Source: Christensenellaceae bacterium Phil1 (GTDB taxonomy: Bacteria > Bacillota > Clostridia > Christensenellales > CAG-138). Taken from it: a stretch of 64,000 bases of DNA. The translations under genes and the position numbers were made by a program. This document shows, one piece after another, positions 1 to 8,277 of the stretch; position 1 is the stretch's first letter; each line of letters opens with the position of its first letter. The notes beneath the pieces are model-generated. The model was not told where the DNA came from, did no database searches, and saw only the letters and a program-made list of their open reading frames with translations. The DNA is taken from assembly GCA_001940855.1 (NCBI GenBank), contig MSGS01000045.1, positions 1 through 64,000 on the forward strand, in the 5' to 3' direction.

Positions 1-50
1 CTAACAAATGGGGTGCAGTTCACTGCCCGCCCCCCCAATTTTTGCTTCGT

Positions 51-686
51 TTACTTTTCCGTCTTTGCGGCATTCTCCGCTTTTTTCACGGCGAATGCTT
101 TTTCCTCGTGATGCGCAAGGCGCACAAGATTGGGCCAATGCATTATCCATACGAACGCAACGGCTGCTATCGCCACAACGTACTGGCTCACGCTGAATCC
201 GCCAAGCACAAGCATTGTTATAGGCATGAACGTTACGCCCGAAAGCGAAGCTATGGACGCCGTTTTCTTTATAAGGAACGCCAGCAGGTATATTCCTATG
301 CAGATAAGGAACAGCCGCCAGTCCATATAAAGCCCTATGCCCGCCGTTACCGCAACAGCCTTGCCGCCCTTAAAGCCGAAGAATATGGGGAAGCAATGCC
401 CCGTAAGGCAGGCTATGGCCGCCGTGGCCGTGCCGGTTTCGCCGGCAATAACGCCGCCCAGCCACATTACAAGCATAACCTTTGCCATGTCCAGCAGCAG
501 CGTGCTGCCGCCCGCAACCGGGCCGAATACGCGCGTAACGTTGGCCGCGCCCGCGTTTTTGCTGCCGCGCTCCCTAACGTCGCTCTTCAAAATATACTTG
601 GTAATAATTACAGCCGCATTGACCGAGCCTATAACATAGCCCAGCACTGCGGCCGCAATATGCAATAATATATCACTTATACCCAT
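51..686 (-). CDS. plsY: Acyl-phosphate:glycerol-3-phosphate acyltransferase PlsY
   Basis: Integral membrane enzyme that moves an acyl group from acyl-phosphate to glycerol-3-phosphate, the first step of phospholipid synthesis in most Gram-positives. The 211-residue protein has the family length and about five hydrophobic segments. The three PlsY signatures are visible: GSKNAGAANVTR near residue 40, GHCFPIFFGFKGGKAVA near residue 95, and a C-terminal HWPNLVRLAHHEE segment. The start lies 8 bases after the stop of the upstream lipoprotein gene and has only a weak ribosome site, so translational coupling is likely. Family assignment is secure. Confidence 0.96.
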   Translation of the reverse strand: MGISDILLHIAAAVLGYVIGSVNAAVIITKYILKSDVRERGSKNAGAANVTRVFGPVAGGSTLLLDMAKVMLVMWLGGVIAGETGTATAAIACLTGHCFPIFFGFKGGKAVAVTAGIGLYMDWRLFLICIGIYLLAFLIKKTASIASLSGVTFMPITMLVLGGFSVSQYVVAIAAVAFVWIMHWPNLVRLAHHEEKAFAVKKAENAAKTEK

Positions 687-694
687 TCTTTGTT

Positions 695-1693
695 TTAACC
701 GTTAAGCGCTTTCCTAATGTTTCTTACCACCGCGTCAAGCGACCTGAAGCTGCTGAGCGCGCGGTTGGCGCCGTCCACGTTCACGCGGTCGTTATCGTCA
801 AGCTGCGCCATAAGCTGCAGCGGGTTCACACCAAAGTAATAGTCCTGCTTTTCGTCCGGCCCTTTGGAAAGGAAGAACAGATAAGTGTCCCCCTCAACGG
901 GTACGGGGAGCTTTGCAGGGTCGCACGCGGCGGGCTTGAGCGTTGATGCATCGATCATGCCTTCCGCCATCGTGGGGCAGTATACCACCTGTATCTCGCT
1001 GCCGTATTTCAGCGAGCCCTTTACGGAGCCGTAAACTTCAACCGTGAGCAAAGACGCAGGCAGTTCGTTTTCTATCGTTGCGCCGTTTTCATGCGAGCGG
1101 AAGGCCATGGGCTTTATTGCCGGGGCTTCCTTAACGCGGCCTATGAAAATATAGTCGCTGCCTTCGCTCAGCGCCGCAATATTTTTATAATACAGGCTTT
1201 CGCTCTGCACGGATATTATGCTGCCGGCCTGCGATATTGCCGTTTCAATGCTGGACATATCTATTACGGAGCCGGAAACATACACAACGTCGTTCTTTAT
1301 TCTGAACGCCGTGTCGCCCACTATTTTGAAGCTGTCCATATCCTCGCTCTGGTAAACATCCTCGCCCTTGGCAAGGTAAAGGAGATACTCCTCGCCCTCC
1401 TTCATGCTGCCAAGCGGGCAATGCAGCGTTTTGCCAAGATGCTCCGGCGTGCCGGCAACGGTACGTTCAACGCTCACGTCGCAGCATACATTGCCCGATG
1501 CATCCGTATGCGTGCGCAGGCACTTTGCAACCACCACCAGGGAAGAGCTCCTGTAAAGCCGCTGCATTTCGTATATCTCCGCTTCGGAAGCCAGCGGAAC
1601 ATCCGCCTGCTGCGCATTGCATGCGCAAAGCGCCGCCATGGCCGCAAGCACGAGCAGCATTGCAATTATGTGCTTTGCCCTTATCTTTTCCAT
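695..1693 (-). CDS. Secreted lipoprotein of unknown function
   Basis: A 332-residue protein with a classic lipoprotein signal peptide: positively charged MEKIRAKH, a hydrophobic stretch, then lipobox LCAC with the acylated Cys at about residue 25. The mature part is soluble and mixed alpha/beta. Two similar segments, each with a Val/Cys-rich strand near residues 50-110 and 175-290, suggest an internal duplication. I recognise no family. The gene has a ribosome site (AAGGAGG, 13 bases upstream) and precedes plsY, with which it probably shares a transcript. Likely anchored on the outer face of the membrane. Confidence 0.8.
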   Translation of the reverse strand: MEKIRAKHIIAMLLVLAAMAALCACNAQQADVPLASEAEIYEMQRLYRSSSLVVVAKCLRTHTDASGNVCCDVSVERTVAGTPEHLGKTLHCPLGSMKEGEEYLLYLAKGEDVYQSEDMDSFKIVGDTAFRIKNDVVYVSGSVIDMSSIETAISQAGSIISVQSESLYYKNIAALSEGSDYIFIGRVKEAPAIKPMAFRSHENGATIENELPASLLTVEVYGSVKGSLKYGSEIQVVYCPTMAEGMIDASTLKPAACDPAKLPVPVEGDTYLFFLSKGPDEKQDYYFGVNPLQLMAQLDDNDRVNVDGANRALSSFRSLDAVVRNIRKALNG

Positions 1694-1800
1694 TGTCCTT
1701 GCAGCGCCTCCTTCCCTGCGGTTTTGCCTTTCTAATATAATAAACTATTTTCGCGCCCAAAAGGTTGCGTAAAAAGTAAACTTTATATTAAAAATTTTCC

Positions 1801-2391
1801 CTAAAGCTCCCTTCTGCCCTCAACGGCCTTAAGCAGCGTCATTTCGTCCACGTATTCAAGGCTGCCGCCTATCGGCACGCCGTGGGCGATTCTTGTCACG
1901 CGCACGCCCTTCGGCTTCAGTATGCGGGCAATATAGCTTGCCGTGGCCTCTCCCTTAACATCGGGATTGGTGGCAAGGATAACTTCCTTCACGCCGCCCG
2001 CATCCACGCGCTCTATAAGCTCCTTTATGCGTATGTCCCCGGGGCCTATGCCATCGGTAGGGGATATGGCCCCGTGCAGCACATGGTAACGCCCGCGGTA
2101 TTCCCGGAGCTTTTCCATTGCAAAAACCTCTTTGGGGTCCTCCACGACGCATATCACTTCGCCGCTGCGCTTTTCGTCCGCGCATATGGCGCAAGGTTCC
2201 CTGTCCGTATAGTTGCCGCAAATCGGGCAATAGCGCACCTTTTCCTTCGCGTTTATAATGCTTTGGGCCAGCTCTCGCGCGGAAGCTTCGCTCATATCCA
2301 GTATGTAATACGCAAGCCTTTGCGCGCTTTTTGCGCCCACGCCGGGCAGCTTTGCAAGCTGCGCGCACAGCGTATTAATGGGTTCTATCAT
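1801..2391 (-). CDS. recR: Recombination mediator RecR
   Basis: DNA-binding ring protein that acts with RecO (and RecF) to load RecA on gapped DNA. At 196 residues it matches the family length. Visible are the N-terminal helix-hairpin-helix ([16 protein letters not shown]), the four-cysteine zinc motif ([16 protein letters not shown], about residues 57-72), and a Toprim domain with EDP and the GPGDIRI segment. It is the third gene of dnaX-ybaB-recR, the usual arrangement in Firmicutes, and starts 23 bases after ybaB with an AAGGGG ribosome site. Confidence 0.97.
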   Translation of the reverse strand: MIEPINTLCAQLAKLPGVGAKSAQRLAYYILDMSEASARELAQSIINAKEKVRYCPICGNYTDREPCAICADEKRSGEVICVVEDPKEVFAMEKLREYRGRYHVLHGAISPTDGIGPGDIRIKELIERVDAGGVKEVILATNPDVKGEATASYIARILKPKGVRVTRIAHGVPIGGSLEYVDEMTLLKAVEGRREL

Positions 2392-2414
2392 CTATTGCCC
2401 CTTCTTTTTTGCCC

Positions 2415-2753
2415 TTAGAAGCCCAGCTTCATTCCCCCGGTGACCTTGTTCATTTCGCTGTTCATGGTCTCCTCCGCGCTGCGCATGGCCTCGTTCACCG
2501 CGCTGATTATAAGATCCTGCAGCATTTCAACGTCGTCAGGATCAACGCAGGAGGGATCTATGGTTATGGCCTTCAGCTCCTTGGTGCCCAGCACCGTTGC
2601 GCTCACCACACCGCCGCCCACGCTTGCCGTGAACTCACGCTCGCTTATTTCCTGCTGTATGCGGGTCATGTCCTGCTGCATCTTCTGCGCCTGGCGCATA
2701 AGCTGCTGCATATTTCCGCCGCCCATTCCTCCGGGAAAACCATTCCTTGCCAT
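2415..2753 (-). CDS. YbaB/EbfC family nucleoid-associated protein
   Basis: Small (112 residues) dimeric DNA-binding protein that coats the nucleoid. The N-terminus is Gly/Met/Gln-rich (MARNGFPGGMGGGNMQQLMR), followed by the amphipathic helix and the conserved core with the segment VSATVLGTKELKAITIDP. It lies between dnaX and recR, as in most bacteria, with a GAGGATAATT ribosome site. Its precise role is not settled in the family. Confidence 0.95.
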   Translation of the reverse strand: MARNGFPGGMGGGNMQQLMRQAQKMQQDMTRIQQEISEREFTASVGGGVVSATVLGTKELKAITIDPSCVDPDDVEMLQDLIISAVNEAMRSAEETMNSEMNKVTGGMKLGF

Positions 2754-2821
2754 AATTATCCTCCGTTCAAGTTATATATTTCTATTTACCGTGAAATATG
2801 ATTATATCATATTTCCAATGC

Positions 2822-4429
2822 TCACTCAACTATCTCTATCATCGAGCCGAAAGCCTTCTTTGCCTTTTCCGCCACGGATTCGTTCTTCATTTCCGCCGCG
2901 CCGAAGCGTATGCTCATGCCGTTTGAAGCCGCGCTCAGCGCATCCTGCGCAACCTTCAGCATTTCCGGCTTCAGGAACGCATCCGCAATGGTGCGCTTCG
3001 GGAAGCGGACGAACAGCGCGTCGCCCTCTATTTGGCATTCACACTTCATGCCCAGCACCGCAAGCGTTGGATTCTTTATTTGTATTGCCCTGCGCACCGT
3101 TTCCCACAATGCCTTGGCGTTGGACTGCTGCAGTTTGGCCTCGGGCTGCGGCTTTGCGCGCGCAGTCTCCGCCTGTTGGGGCGCAATGGTCTGCCGCGGT
3201 TCGGCCGTCTGCGTCTGCTCCGCTGCCGGTGCGCTCACCTGCGCGGCAGGCTGGGCTATCGTGAAGCCGCCCTTTTCAATTGCAGCCAGCTTTGTTTCCA
3301 TGGCCTCCAGCCGCTCCATCAGCCCGTTTGCGTCCGCCTCCGCCGCCTTATCGGGCGATGCTATGCGTATAAACGCGCTTTCCAGCCGCACTCTCGGCAA
3401 TGAAAGGTACCGCATTCCCGATACCGCGTCCATAAGCGCATCCACTGCGCTCCTCAGCCGCGTTTCCCCGCATCGAGACGCCTGCTCTATGTAGCGCGCC
3501 ATGGTATCTGGCGTGCAGCTCAATATATCCTCGCTCCTGCCGCACAGCTTTGCTATGAGCAGCGCGCGGAAATGCTTTGCCATGTCCGCGGCAAAAACGC
3601 CCATGTCCCGCCCCTGCTCGATAACGCTGTCAAGGCTCCTTACCGCAAGCGCGGCGTCCCCGTTTATAAGCGCGTCCGCCGTGGTGAACAGGAACGATGA
3701 ATCCATGCCGCCAAGCACGCCGTAAATATCGCGCGCGCTGACCTTATTGCCGCAGAAGGCAATGCATTGATCCGCAATGCTCAGCGCATCCCTCATGCCG
3801 CCTTCCGCCGCGCGGGCTATAACAAGCAGGCCCTCGTCGTCTATCTCCGCGCCCGCTTTGGTAACGGCGCTGCGCACGCAGCTTATTATGTCCTCCACGC
3901 CTATGCGGTGAAAGTCGAACCGCTGGCAGCGGGAAAGTATTGTTGCGGGTATGCTTTGCGGCTCGGTCGTGGCCAATATGAACAGCACATGCTCCGGCGG
4001 CTCCTCCAGCGTTTTAAGCAGCGCATTGAACGCCGGACGGGAAAGCATATGCGCTTCGTCGATTATGTATACCTTTTTCTTCAGCTTCAGCGGGGTAAAG
4101 CGCGCCTTGTCTATTATCGCGCGGACGTCGTCCACGCCGTTGTTGCTTGCCGCGTCAAGTTCAATTATATCCGCGCTGTCCGCCGCGGCAAGGCAGTATT
4201 CGCATTCGCCGCAGGGTTCACCGTTAACGGGGTGCACGCAGTTTACCGCGCGGGCAAGTATCTTCGCCGTGGTGGTCTTGCCCGTGCCGCGGGAACCGGA
4301 AAACACATATGCATGGCTCACGCGGCCGCTTTCCACCTGATTTTTCAACGTTGTTGTTATATGCTCCTGCCCCAGCACATCCGCAAACAGCTGCGGGCGA
4401 TATTTTCTGTAAAGCGCCTGATAAGCCAT
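2822..4429 (-). CDS. dnaX: DNA polymerase III subunit gamma/tau
   Basis: Clamp-loader ATPase of the replicative polymerase. The start was set at the ATG at 4429, giving MAYQALYRKYRPQ, because GGAGG lies 6 bases upstream; upstream in-frame codons have no homology. Residues 45-52 hold the P-loop (GSRGTGKT), residues 64-79 the four-cysteine zinc module, then the DEAHML Walker B and the SRC sensor motif ILSRCQRF. The 535-residue protein is tau-like, with a Pro/Gln/Ala-rich linker around residues 395-440. A possible promoter with an extended -10 (TGGTACAAT, 4460-4468) lies just upstream, back to back with the trpS promoter. Confidence 0.97.
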   Translation of the reverse strand: MAYQALYRKYRPQLFADVLGQEHITTTLKNQVESGRVSHAYVFSGSRGTGKTTTAKILARAVNCVHPVNGEPCGECEYCLAAADSADIIELDAASNNGVDDVRAIIDKARFTPLKLKKKVYIIDEAHMLSRPAFNALLKTLEEPPEHVLFILATTEPQSIPATILSRCQRFDFHRIGVEDIISCVRSAVTKAGAEIDDEGLLVIARAAEGGMRDALSIADQCIAFCGNKVSARDIYGVLGGMDSSFLFTTADALINGDAALAVRSLDSVIEQGRDMGVFAADMAKHFRALLIAKLCGRSEDILSCTPDTMARYIEQASRCGETRLRSAVDALMDAVSGMRYLSLPRVRLESAFIRIASPDKAAEADANGLMERLEAMETKLAAIEKGGFTIAQPAAQVSAPAAEQTQTAEPRQTIAPQQAETARAKPQPEAKLQQSNAKALWETVRRAIQIKNPTLAVLGMKCECQIEGDALFVRFPKRTIADAFLKPEMLKVAQDALSAASNGMSIRFGAAEMKNESVAEKAKKAFGSMIEIVE

Positions 4430-4482
4430 AGTAAGCCTCCATAATTTTCTGCCATAATAATTGTACCATTTTGAAGCCGCCA

Positions 4483-4511
4483 TTGCCACAGGCAAAACAA
4501 GCTGATATAAT
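4483..4511 (+). promoter_or_regulatory. Sigma-A promoter of trpS
   Basis: TTGCCA at 4483-4488 and a perfect TATAAT at 4506-4511 are separated by 17 bases. The likely transcription start is about 35 bases before the trpS ATG. No tryptophan T-box or other long leader fits in this short space, so trpS here appears not to use T-box control. Confidence 0.75.
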
Positions 4512-4552
4512 ATACTTTATTGATTTTACCGTTAACGAAGGAGAACAAGGCT

Positions 4553-5554
4553 ATGGAAAACGGAAAGAAAATAGTATTGAGCGGTATTCAGCCTTCCGGC
4601 ATACCCACGATTGGCAATTATGTGGGCGCGCTGCGCAATTGGCCGCTGCTTCAGGGGGAAGGCAGGCTCTGTTATTACTGCGTAGCCAATCTTCATGCAA
4701 TAACCGTTAAGCAGGATCCTGACGTGCTTAGGGAGAACACCCTTTCGCTCACGGCGCTGCTGCTTGCCTGCGGCGTAGACCCCAAGGAAAGCGTTATATT
4801 CGTTCAGTCTGACGTTAAGGAGCATTGCGAGCTGAGCTGGGTGCTCAACTGCGCAACGTATATGGGCGAGCTTAACCGCATGACTCAGTTTAAGGACAAG
4901 AGCGCAAAGCATGCGGACAATATAAACGCCGGCCTTTTCACATATCCGGTGCTTATGGCGGCGGATATACTGCTTTATCAAAGCGACATAGTCCCCGTTG
5001 GCGAGGATCAGCGGCAGCACATTGAGATCTGCCGCGATATTGCCATACGCTTCAACCGCAGCCACGGCGAAATATTCACCATTCCCGAAGGATACACGCC
5101 CAAGTTCGGCGCGCGCGTGATGAGCCTGCAAAACCCTGCGCAGAAGATGAGCAAGTCCGACCCCAACCCCAACGGCTTCGTATCCATCATAGACACGCCG
5201 GACGTTATACGCAAAAAGCTGCGCAAGGCAGTTACGGACTGCGACGGCATAGTTAAGTACGACCTTGCCAACAAAGCGGGCGTATCCAATCTGCTGGCGA
5301 TATACACAAGCTTTACCGGAAAAACCATGCAGGAAGCCGAGGAGCATTTTGCCGGTCAGAATTACGGCGCGCTGAAGAACGAAACCGCGGACGCCGTAAT
5401 AGAGGGCCTTGCTCCCATACAGGCGGAATACGCCCGCCTTATGGCCAACAAGGATTATCTGCATGAAATAATGCATGACGGCGCGCTGCGCGCGGGCGAA
5501 GCGGCGGCAAAGACAGTCAAAAAGGTATATGCCGCAATGGGCTTCAACGCATAA
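4553..5554 (+). CDS. trpS: Tryptophan--tRNA ligase
   Basis: Class I aminoacyl-tRNA synthetase that charges tRNA-Trp. The start at 4553 (MENGKKIVLSG) follows GAAGGAG by 10 bases and agrees with the family's N-terminus. The IQPSGIPTIGNYVGA segment carries the HIGH-like motif, and KMSKSDPN near residue 200 is the KMSKS loop. The 333-residue length is typical of bacterial TrpRS. The gene stands alone with its own promoter and terminator, divergent from dnaX. Confidence 0.98.
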   Translation: MENGKKIVLSGIQPSGIPTIGNYVGALRNWPLLQGEGRLCYYCVANLHAITVKQDPDVLRENTLSLTALLLACGVDPKESVIFVQSDVKEHCELSWVLNCATYMGELNRMTQFKDKSAKHADNINAGLFTYPVLMAADILLYQSDIVPVGEDQRQHIEICRDIAIRFNRSHGEIFTIPEGYTPKFGARVMSLQNPAQKMSKSDPNPNGFVSIIDTPDVIRKKLRKAVTDCDGIVKYDLANKAGVSNLLAIYTSFTGKTMQEAEEHFAGQNYGALKNETADAVIEGLAPIQAEYARLMANKDYLHEIMHDGALRAGEAAAKTVKKVYAAMGFNA

Positions 5555-5571
5555 TTAAGGCGAAATGAAAG

Positions 5572-5596
5572 AGGGGCTTTGAAAGCCCCTTTTATT
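5572..5596. terminator. Intrinsic terminator shared by trpS and the metG operon
   Basis: AGGGGCT/AGCCCCT stem with a five-base loop. It is followed on the plus strand by TTTTATTTTA and preceded by an A-rich tract, so it can act for convergent transcripts from both sides. Confidence 0.85.
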
Positions 5597-6166
5597 TTAC
5601 TCCCTGCTGCCTATTCCCAGTTCATCGGCATATGCCTGCATACCCTTTATGACTATCGCCATAACGTCCTCTACGGGCATATTTAGCATCGCGCAGCCCC
5701 TGTCTATTACCTCGCGGCTGCACTTGGCGGCAAACTTCTTGTCCTTATATTTCTTTTTAAGGCTCTTCACCTCCAAATCGGTTATACCCGTGGGCCGCAT
5801 GAGCGACGCCGCCTGAACTATGCCCGTCAACTCGTCCACGGTGAAAAGGCTCTTTTCCATATCCGTCTGCGGCTCAATATCCGTGCAGATGCCGTATCCG
5901 TGGGAAAGTATGGCGCGGATATCGCTTTCGTCTATATCCTCGCCCGCAAGCAGCTCCCGCGTATGCGCAAGATGCTCTTCGGGGAACTTTTCGTAGTCCA
6001 CGTCGTGAATATAGCCCACGGCCTCCCAATGTGCCTTATCCGCGCCGAAATGCTCCGCCATTGCGCCCATGGCCGCTCTTACCGCGCGCGCGTGGGTAAA
6101 AAGATGCTGCTCCGTAACGTTCGCCTTGATAAGCCTTTCGGCCTGTTCCATGGTAACCTGTGCCAT
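5597..6166 (-). CDS. HD-domain phosphohydrolase-like protein
   Basis: A 189-residue soluble protein with the metal-binding HD signature: H24 (HLFTHARAV), the HDVDYEKFPEEH segment near residues 54-65, and a third His in SHGYGI. This subfamily is found widely in anaerobes beside nucleic-acid or tRNA genes. Substrates are unknown; a nucleotide or phosphate ester is expected from HD chemistry. It is the last gene of the metG operon and has a GAGGAG ribosome site 8 bases before the ATG. Confidence 0.85.
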   Translation of the reverse strand: MAQVTMEQAERLIKANVTEQHLFTHARAVRAAMGAMAEHFGADKAHWEAVGYIHDVDYEKFPEEHLAHTRELLAGEDIDESDIRAILSHGYGICTDIEPQTDMEKSLFTVDELTGIVQAASLMRPTGITDLEVKSLKKKYKDKKFAAKCSREVIDRGCAMLNMPVEDVMAIVIKGMQAYADELGIGSRE

Positions 6167-6209
6167 TTTTACATCTCCTCTTCGGTAAAAAATCTATATT
6201 CGCCTGCGC

Positions 6210-6953
6210 CTATTCCGGCAGCATCACGCCCTTGCATTGCCCGCCCGTGAGCCTTATCAGCTCCGATACGGTAACGAAGCGGAAGCCTTCCTCTATAAGC
6301 GTGGGAATTATCATCTCCATCGCGTCCGCCGTCTGCGTCTGCTGATCGTGCATCAGTATCACGCTGCCCTCCTTGGCCTGCTGAATAACATAATCGGCTA
6401 TCTCGCCCGGCGCTTTTCCGCGCCAGTCGTTCGTATCCACCGTCCAAAGTATCAGCGGCCTTTCAGCGGCACTCATCACGGTCTTATTATAATACCCATA
6501 CGGCGGCCGCACAACGCTTGCTTCGTGCCCGGTAACGCGGCGTATCTCCGCATCCGTATCGCTAAGCTCCCGTTGGCAGTCCGCCTTACTAAGCCGCGTA
6601 AGGTCGGCATGGCTGAAGGAATGGTTGCCTATTTCGCAGCCCAGCTCCTCCATCCTTGTCAGCACGTCCTCGCGCCCTTCTATCCTGCTTCCCAGCACGA
6701 AAAACGTTGCACACACGCCGTTTTTCTCCAGCACGTCCAGTATATGCCCCGTAACCTTTGGGTACGGCCCATCGTCAAAAGTAAGGGCTATCACGGGCCC
6801 GTTTTCGTTCACTATTGCCGCCGCGGGTTCGGCCGTACCATGCCCGCCTATTGCCAGCGCGGCAACCGCCGCAAGGCATATTGCCGCGCCCATGCGCATA
6901 AGCGCTTTGTTTGAAGGATAAAACCTTCTTATCATGTTAAACAATCCCATCAT
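6210..6953 (-). CDS. Polysaccharide deacetylase (NodB-type), membrane-anchored
   Basis: Metal-dependent de-N-acetylase, probably acting on peptidoglycan or another wall glycan outside the cell. Residues 20-38 form an uncleaved signal/anchor helix. The NodB motifs are present: TFDDGP (58-63), NHSFSH (110-115, metal His pair), RPPYGYYN near 150, WTVDTNDW and the final LMHD. The 247-residue length fits a single catalytic domain. No good ribosome site precedes the first ATG pair, so the exact start is uncertain; MIRRFYPSN, six codons later, is an alternative. It follows tatD by 29 bases in the same operon. Confidence 0.9.
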   Translation of the reverse strand: MMGLFNMIRRFYPSNKALMRMGAAICLAAVAALAIGGHGTAEPAAAIVNENGPVIALTFDDGPYPKVTGHILDVLEKNGVCATFFVLGSRIEGREDVLTRMEELGCEIGNHSFSHADLTRLSKADCQRELSDTDAEIRRVTGHEASVVRPPYGYYNKTVMSAAERPLILWTVDTNDWRGKAPGEIADYVIQQAKEGSVILMHDQQTQTADAMEMIIPTLIEEGFRFVTVSELIRLTGGQCKGVMLPE

Positions 6954-6982
6954 GGGATATGTTTATTTGCCAAATTTGCGTT

Positions 6983-7750
6983 TTATGATATGCTGAAAAG
7001 CCTTTTGCCGTTTTCAAGGCAGCTTTGCGCAAGCGCATCCGCGTCCTCTCCCCGCGCACCGGCAATGCATTGGGCAATGATCGGCACGAAGGAAGGATCG
7101 TTCCGCTTGCCGCGGTGCGGCACGGGCGTCATATACGGGCAGTCCGTTTCAAGCAAAAGCCTATCCTGCGGCACATATTTTGCAACCTCAATGGGCTTAA
7201 CGGCATTCTTGAACGTTACAGCCCCGCCAAGGGCTATGTACAGCCCCAGATCAAGGCATTCCCGCGCGGTTTCCACGCTGCCGCTGAAGCAATGCATAAC
7301 GCCGCGGAGGCCGTCTTTGTTCGCGCGGAGTATTTCCATTGCGTCTCCGAAGGCTTCCCTTATGTGCAGCGACACGGGAAAGCCAAGTTCCTTCGCCAGC
7401 TTAAGCTGATAGTCAAAGAGCTTTTTCTGGTCCTCCTTTTCGGAAAGGTCATAATGATAGTCCAGCCCTATTTCGCCCAAACACACAGCCTTTTTGTCGC
7501 AAAGGGCGCGCCTGAGCCGTGCCTCCCAGTTTTCGCCGGGATCTGACGCATAGTGCGGATGTATGCCGTATGCGCCGTATATAAACGGGTATTTTGCGGT
7601 TATTTCAAGCGTTTTTTCAAAATCCTCCGCCGCGCACGCAACGTCCATAATAAGCTCCGCACCGCAAGAGGGCAGCCCCTCTATCAGCGCTGCCCTGTCG
7701 GTATCGAAGCTTTCGTCATTCAAATGCGCATGAGTATCAAAAAATCTCAT
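6983..7750 (-). CDS. tatD: TatD family metal-dependent hydrolase (DNase)
   Basis: Two-metal TIM-barrel hydrolase of the TatD family, reported to have 3'-5' exonuclease activity. The start is the ATG at 7750 (MRFFDTHAHLND), because its ATGA overlaps the stop of the upstream GNAT gene by four bases. Metal ligands are visible in FDTHAHL, CLGEIGLDYHYD, SLHIREAF, HCFSGS and LLETDCPYM. At 255 residues it is full length. In many Firmicutes tatD follows metG directly; here a GNAT gene is inserted between them. Confidence 0.95.
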   Translation of the reverse strand: MRFFDTHAHLNDESFDTDRAALIEGLPSCGAELIMDVACAAEDFEKTLEITAKYPFIYGAYGIHPHYASDPGENWEARLRRALCDKKAVCLGEIGLDYHYDLSEKEDQKKLFDYQLKLAKELGFPVSLHIREAFGDAMEILRANKDGLRGVMHCFSGSVETARECLDLGLYIALGGAVTFKNAVKPIEVAKYVPQDRLLLETDCPYMTPVPHRGKRNDPSFVPIIAQCIAGARGEDADALAQSCLENGKRLFSIS

Positions 7751-8277
7751 AGCATAAGCTCCATCATCATTTCGTCGTAATATTCGCCGTTTATAAACAG
7801 CTGCTCCCTGCGCAGGCCGCATTGAGCGAACCCAAAGCGTTTATACAGCCGTATGGCGCGCTCGTTATCCGCCCTTACGTCAAGGCATATTTTATGGTAG
7901 CCCGCTTCTTTTGCGTAATCTATTGCAATAACGGTCAGTATGGCGCCTATGCCAAGCCGCCAGCAGCTTTTCCTTACCGCAATGCCGAAACCCGCATTGC
8001 CGCGCAGCTTACCATCGCCCATGGGGGCTATGCTGAAAAAACCAACCATCTCGCCCTCTATCGTGGCAAGCATTATGCAATATCGCCTGTCCGCAAGCGC
8101 GGCGCTCAAATATTCCGCCTTTTCCTCAACCGTGCCGAAAAAGCCGCGGGAATCGAGCATAAGATTGTCCGTTTCCCCGCCCACAAGCCGCGAAAACGCC
8201 ATGAACGCAGCCGCATCGCCGGGTTCGGCTGCCCGCACGGTGAGCCATTTTCCGTTTTTCAGCGGAACAAGCTCCAT
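7747..8277 (-). CDS. GNAT family N-acetyltransferase
   Basis: A 176-residue acetyl-CoA-dependent acetyltransferase. The fold is visible as a beta4 strand with GNAGFGIAVRKSCWRLGIGA, where the acetyl-CoA P-loop is CWRLGIG (variant of Q/RxxGxG/A), and a C-terminal NERAIRLYKRFGF motif typical of the RimI/RimJ and PseH groups. The ATG overlaps the metG stop by one base (TAATG), so translation is coupled. Substrate not predictable. Confidence 0.88.
   Translation of the reverse strand: MELVPLKNGKWLTVRAAEPGDAAAFMAFSRLVGGETDNLMLDSRGFFGTVEEKAEYLSAALADRRYCIMLATIEGEMVGFFSIAPMGDGKLRGNAGFGIAVRKSCWRLGIGAILTVIAIDYAKEAGYHKICLDVRADNERAIRLYKRFGFAQCGLRREQLFINGEYYDEMMMELML

Noticed and set aside
1..50. Sequence GGGGTGCAGTTCACTGC at the left edge resembling the end of an insertion sequence
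   Set aside because: Only a few bases are visible, no transposase or second end is present, and it can equally be a GCAGT/ACTGC terminator hairpin behind plsY.
2822..4429. Programmed -1 frameshift producing a gamma subunit from dnaX
   Set aside because: I found no A-rich slippery heptamer with a downstream stem-loop near the expected position.
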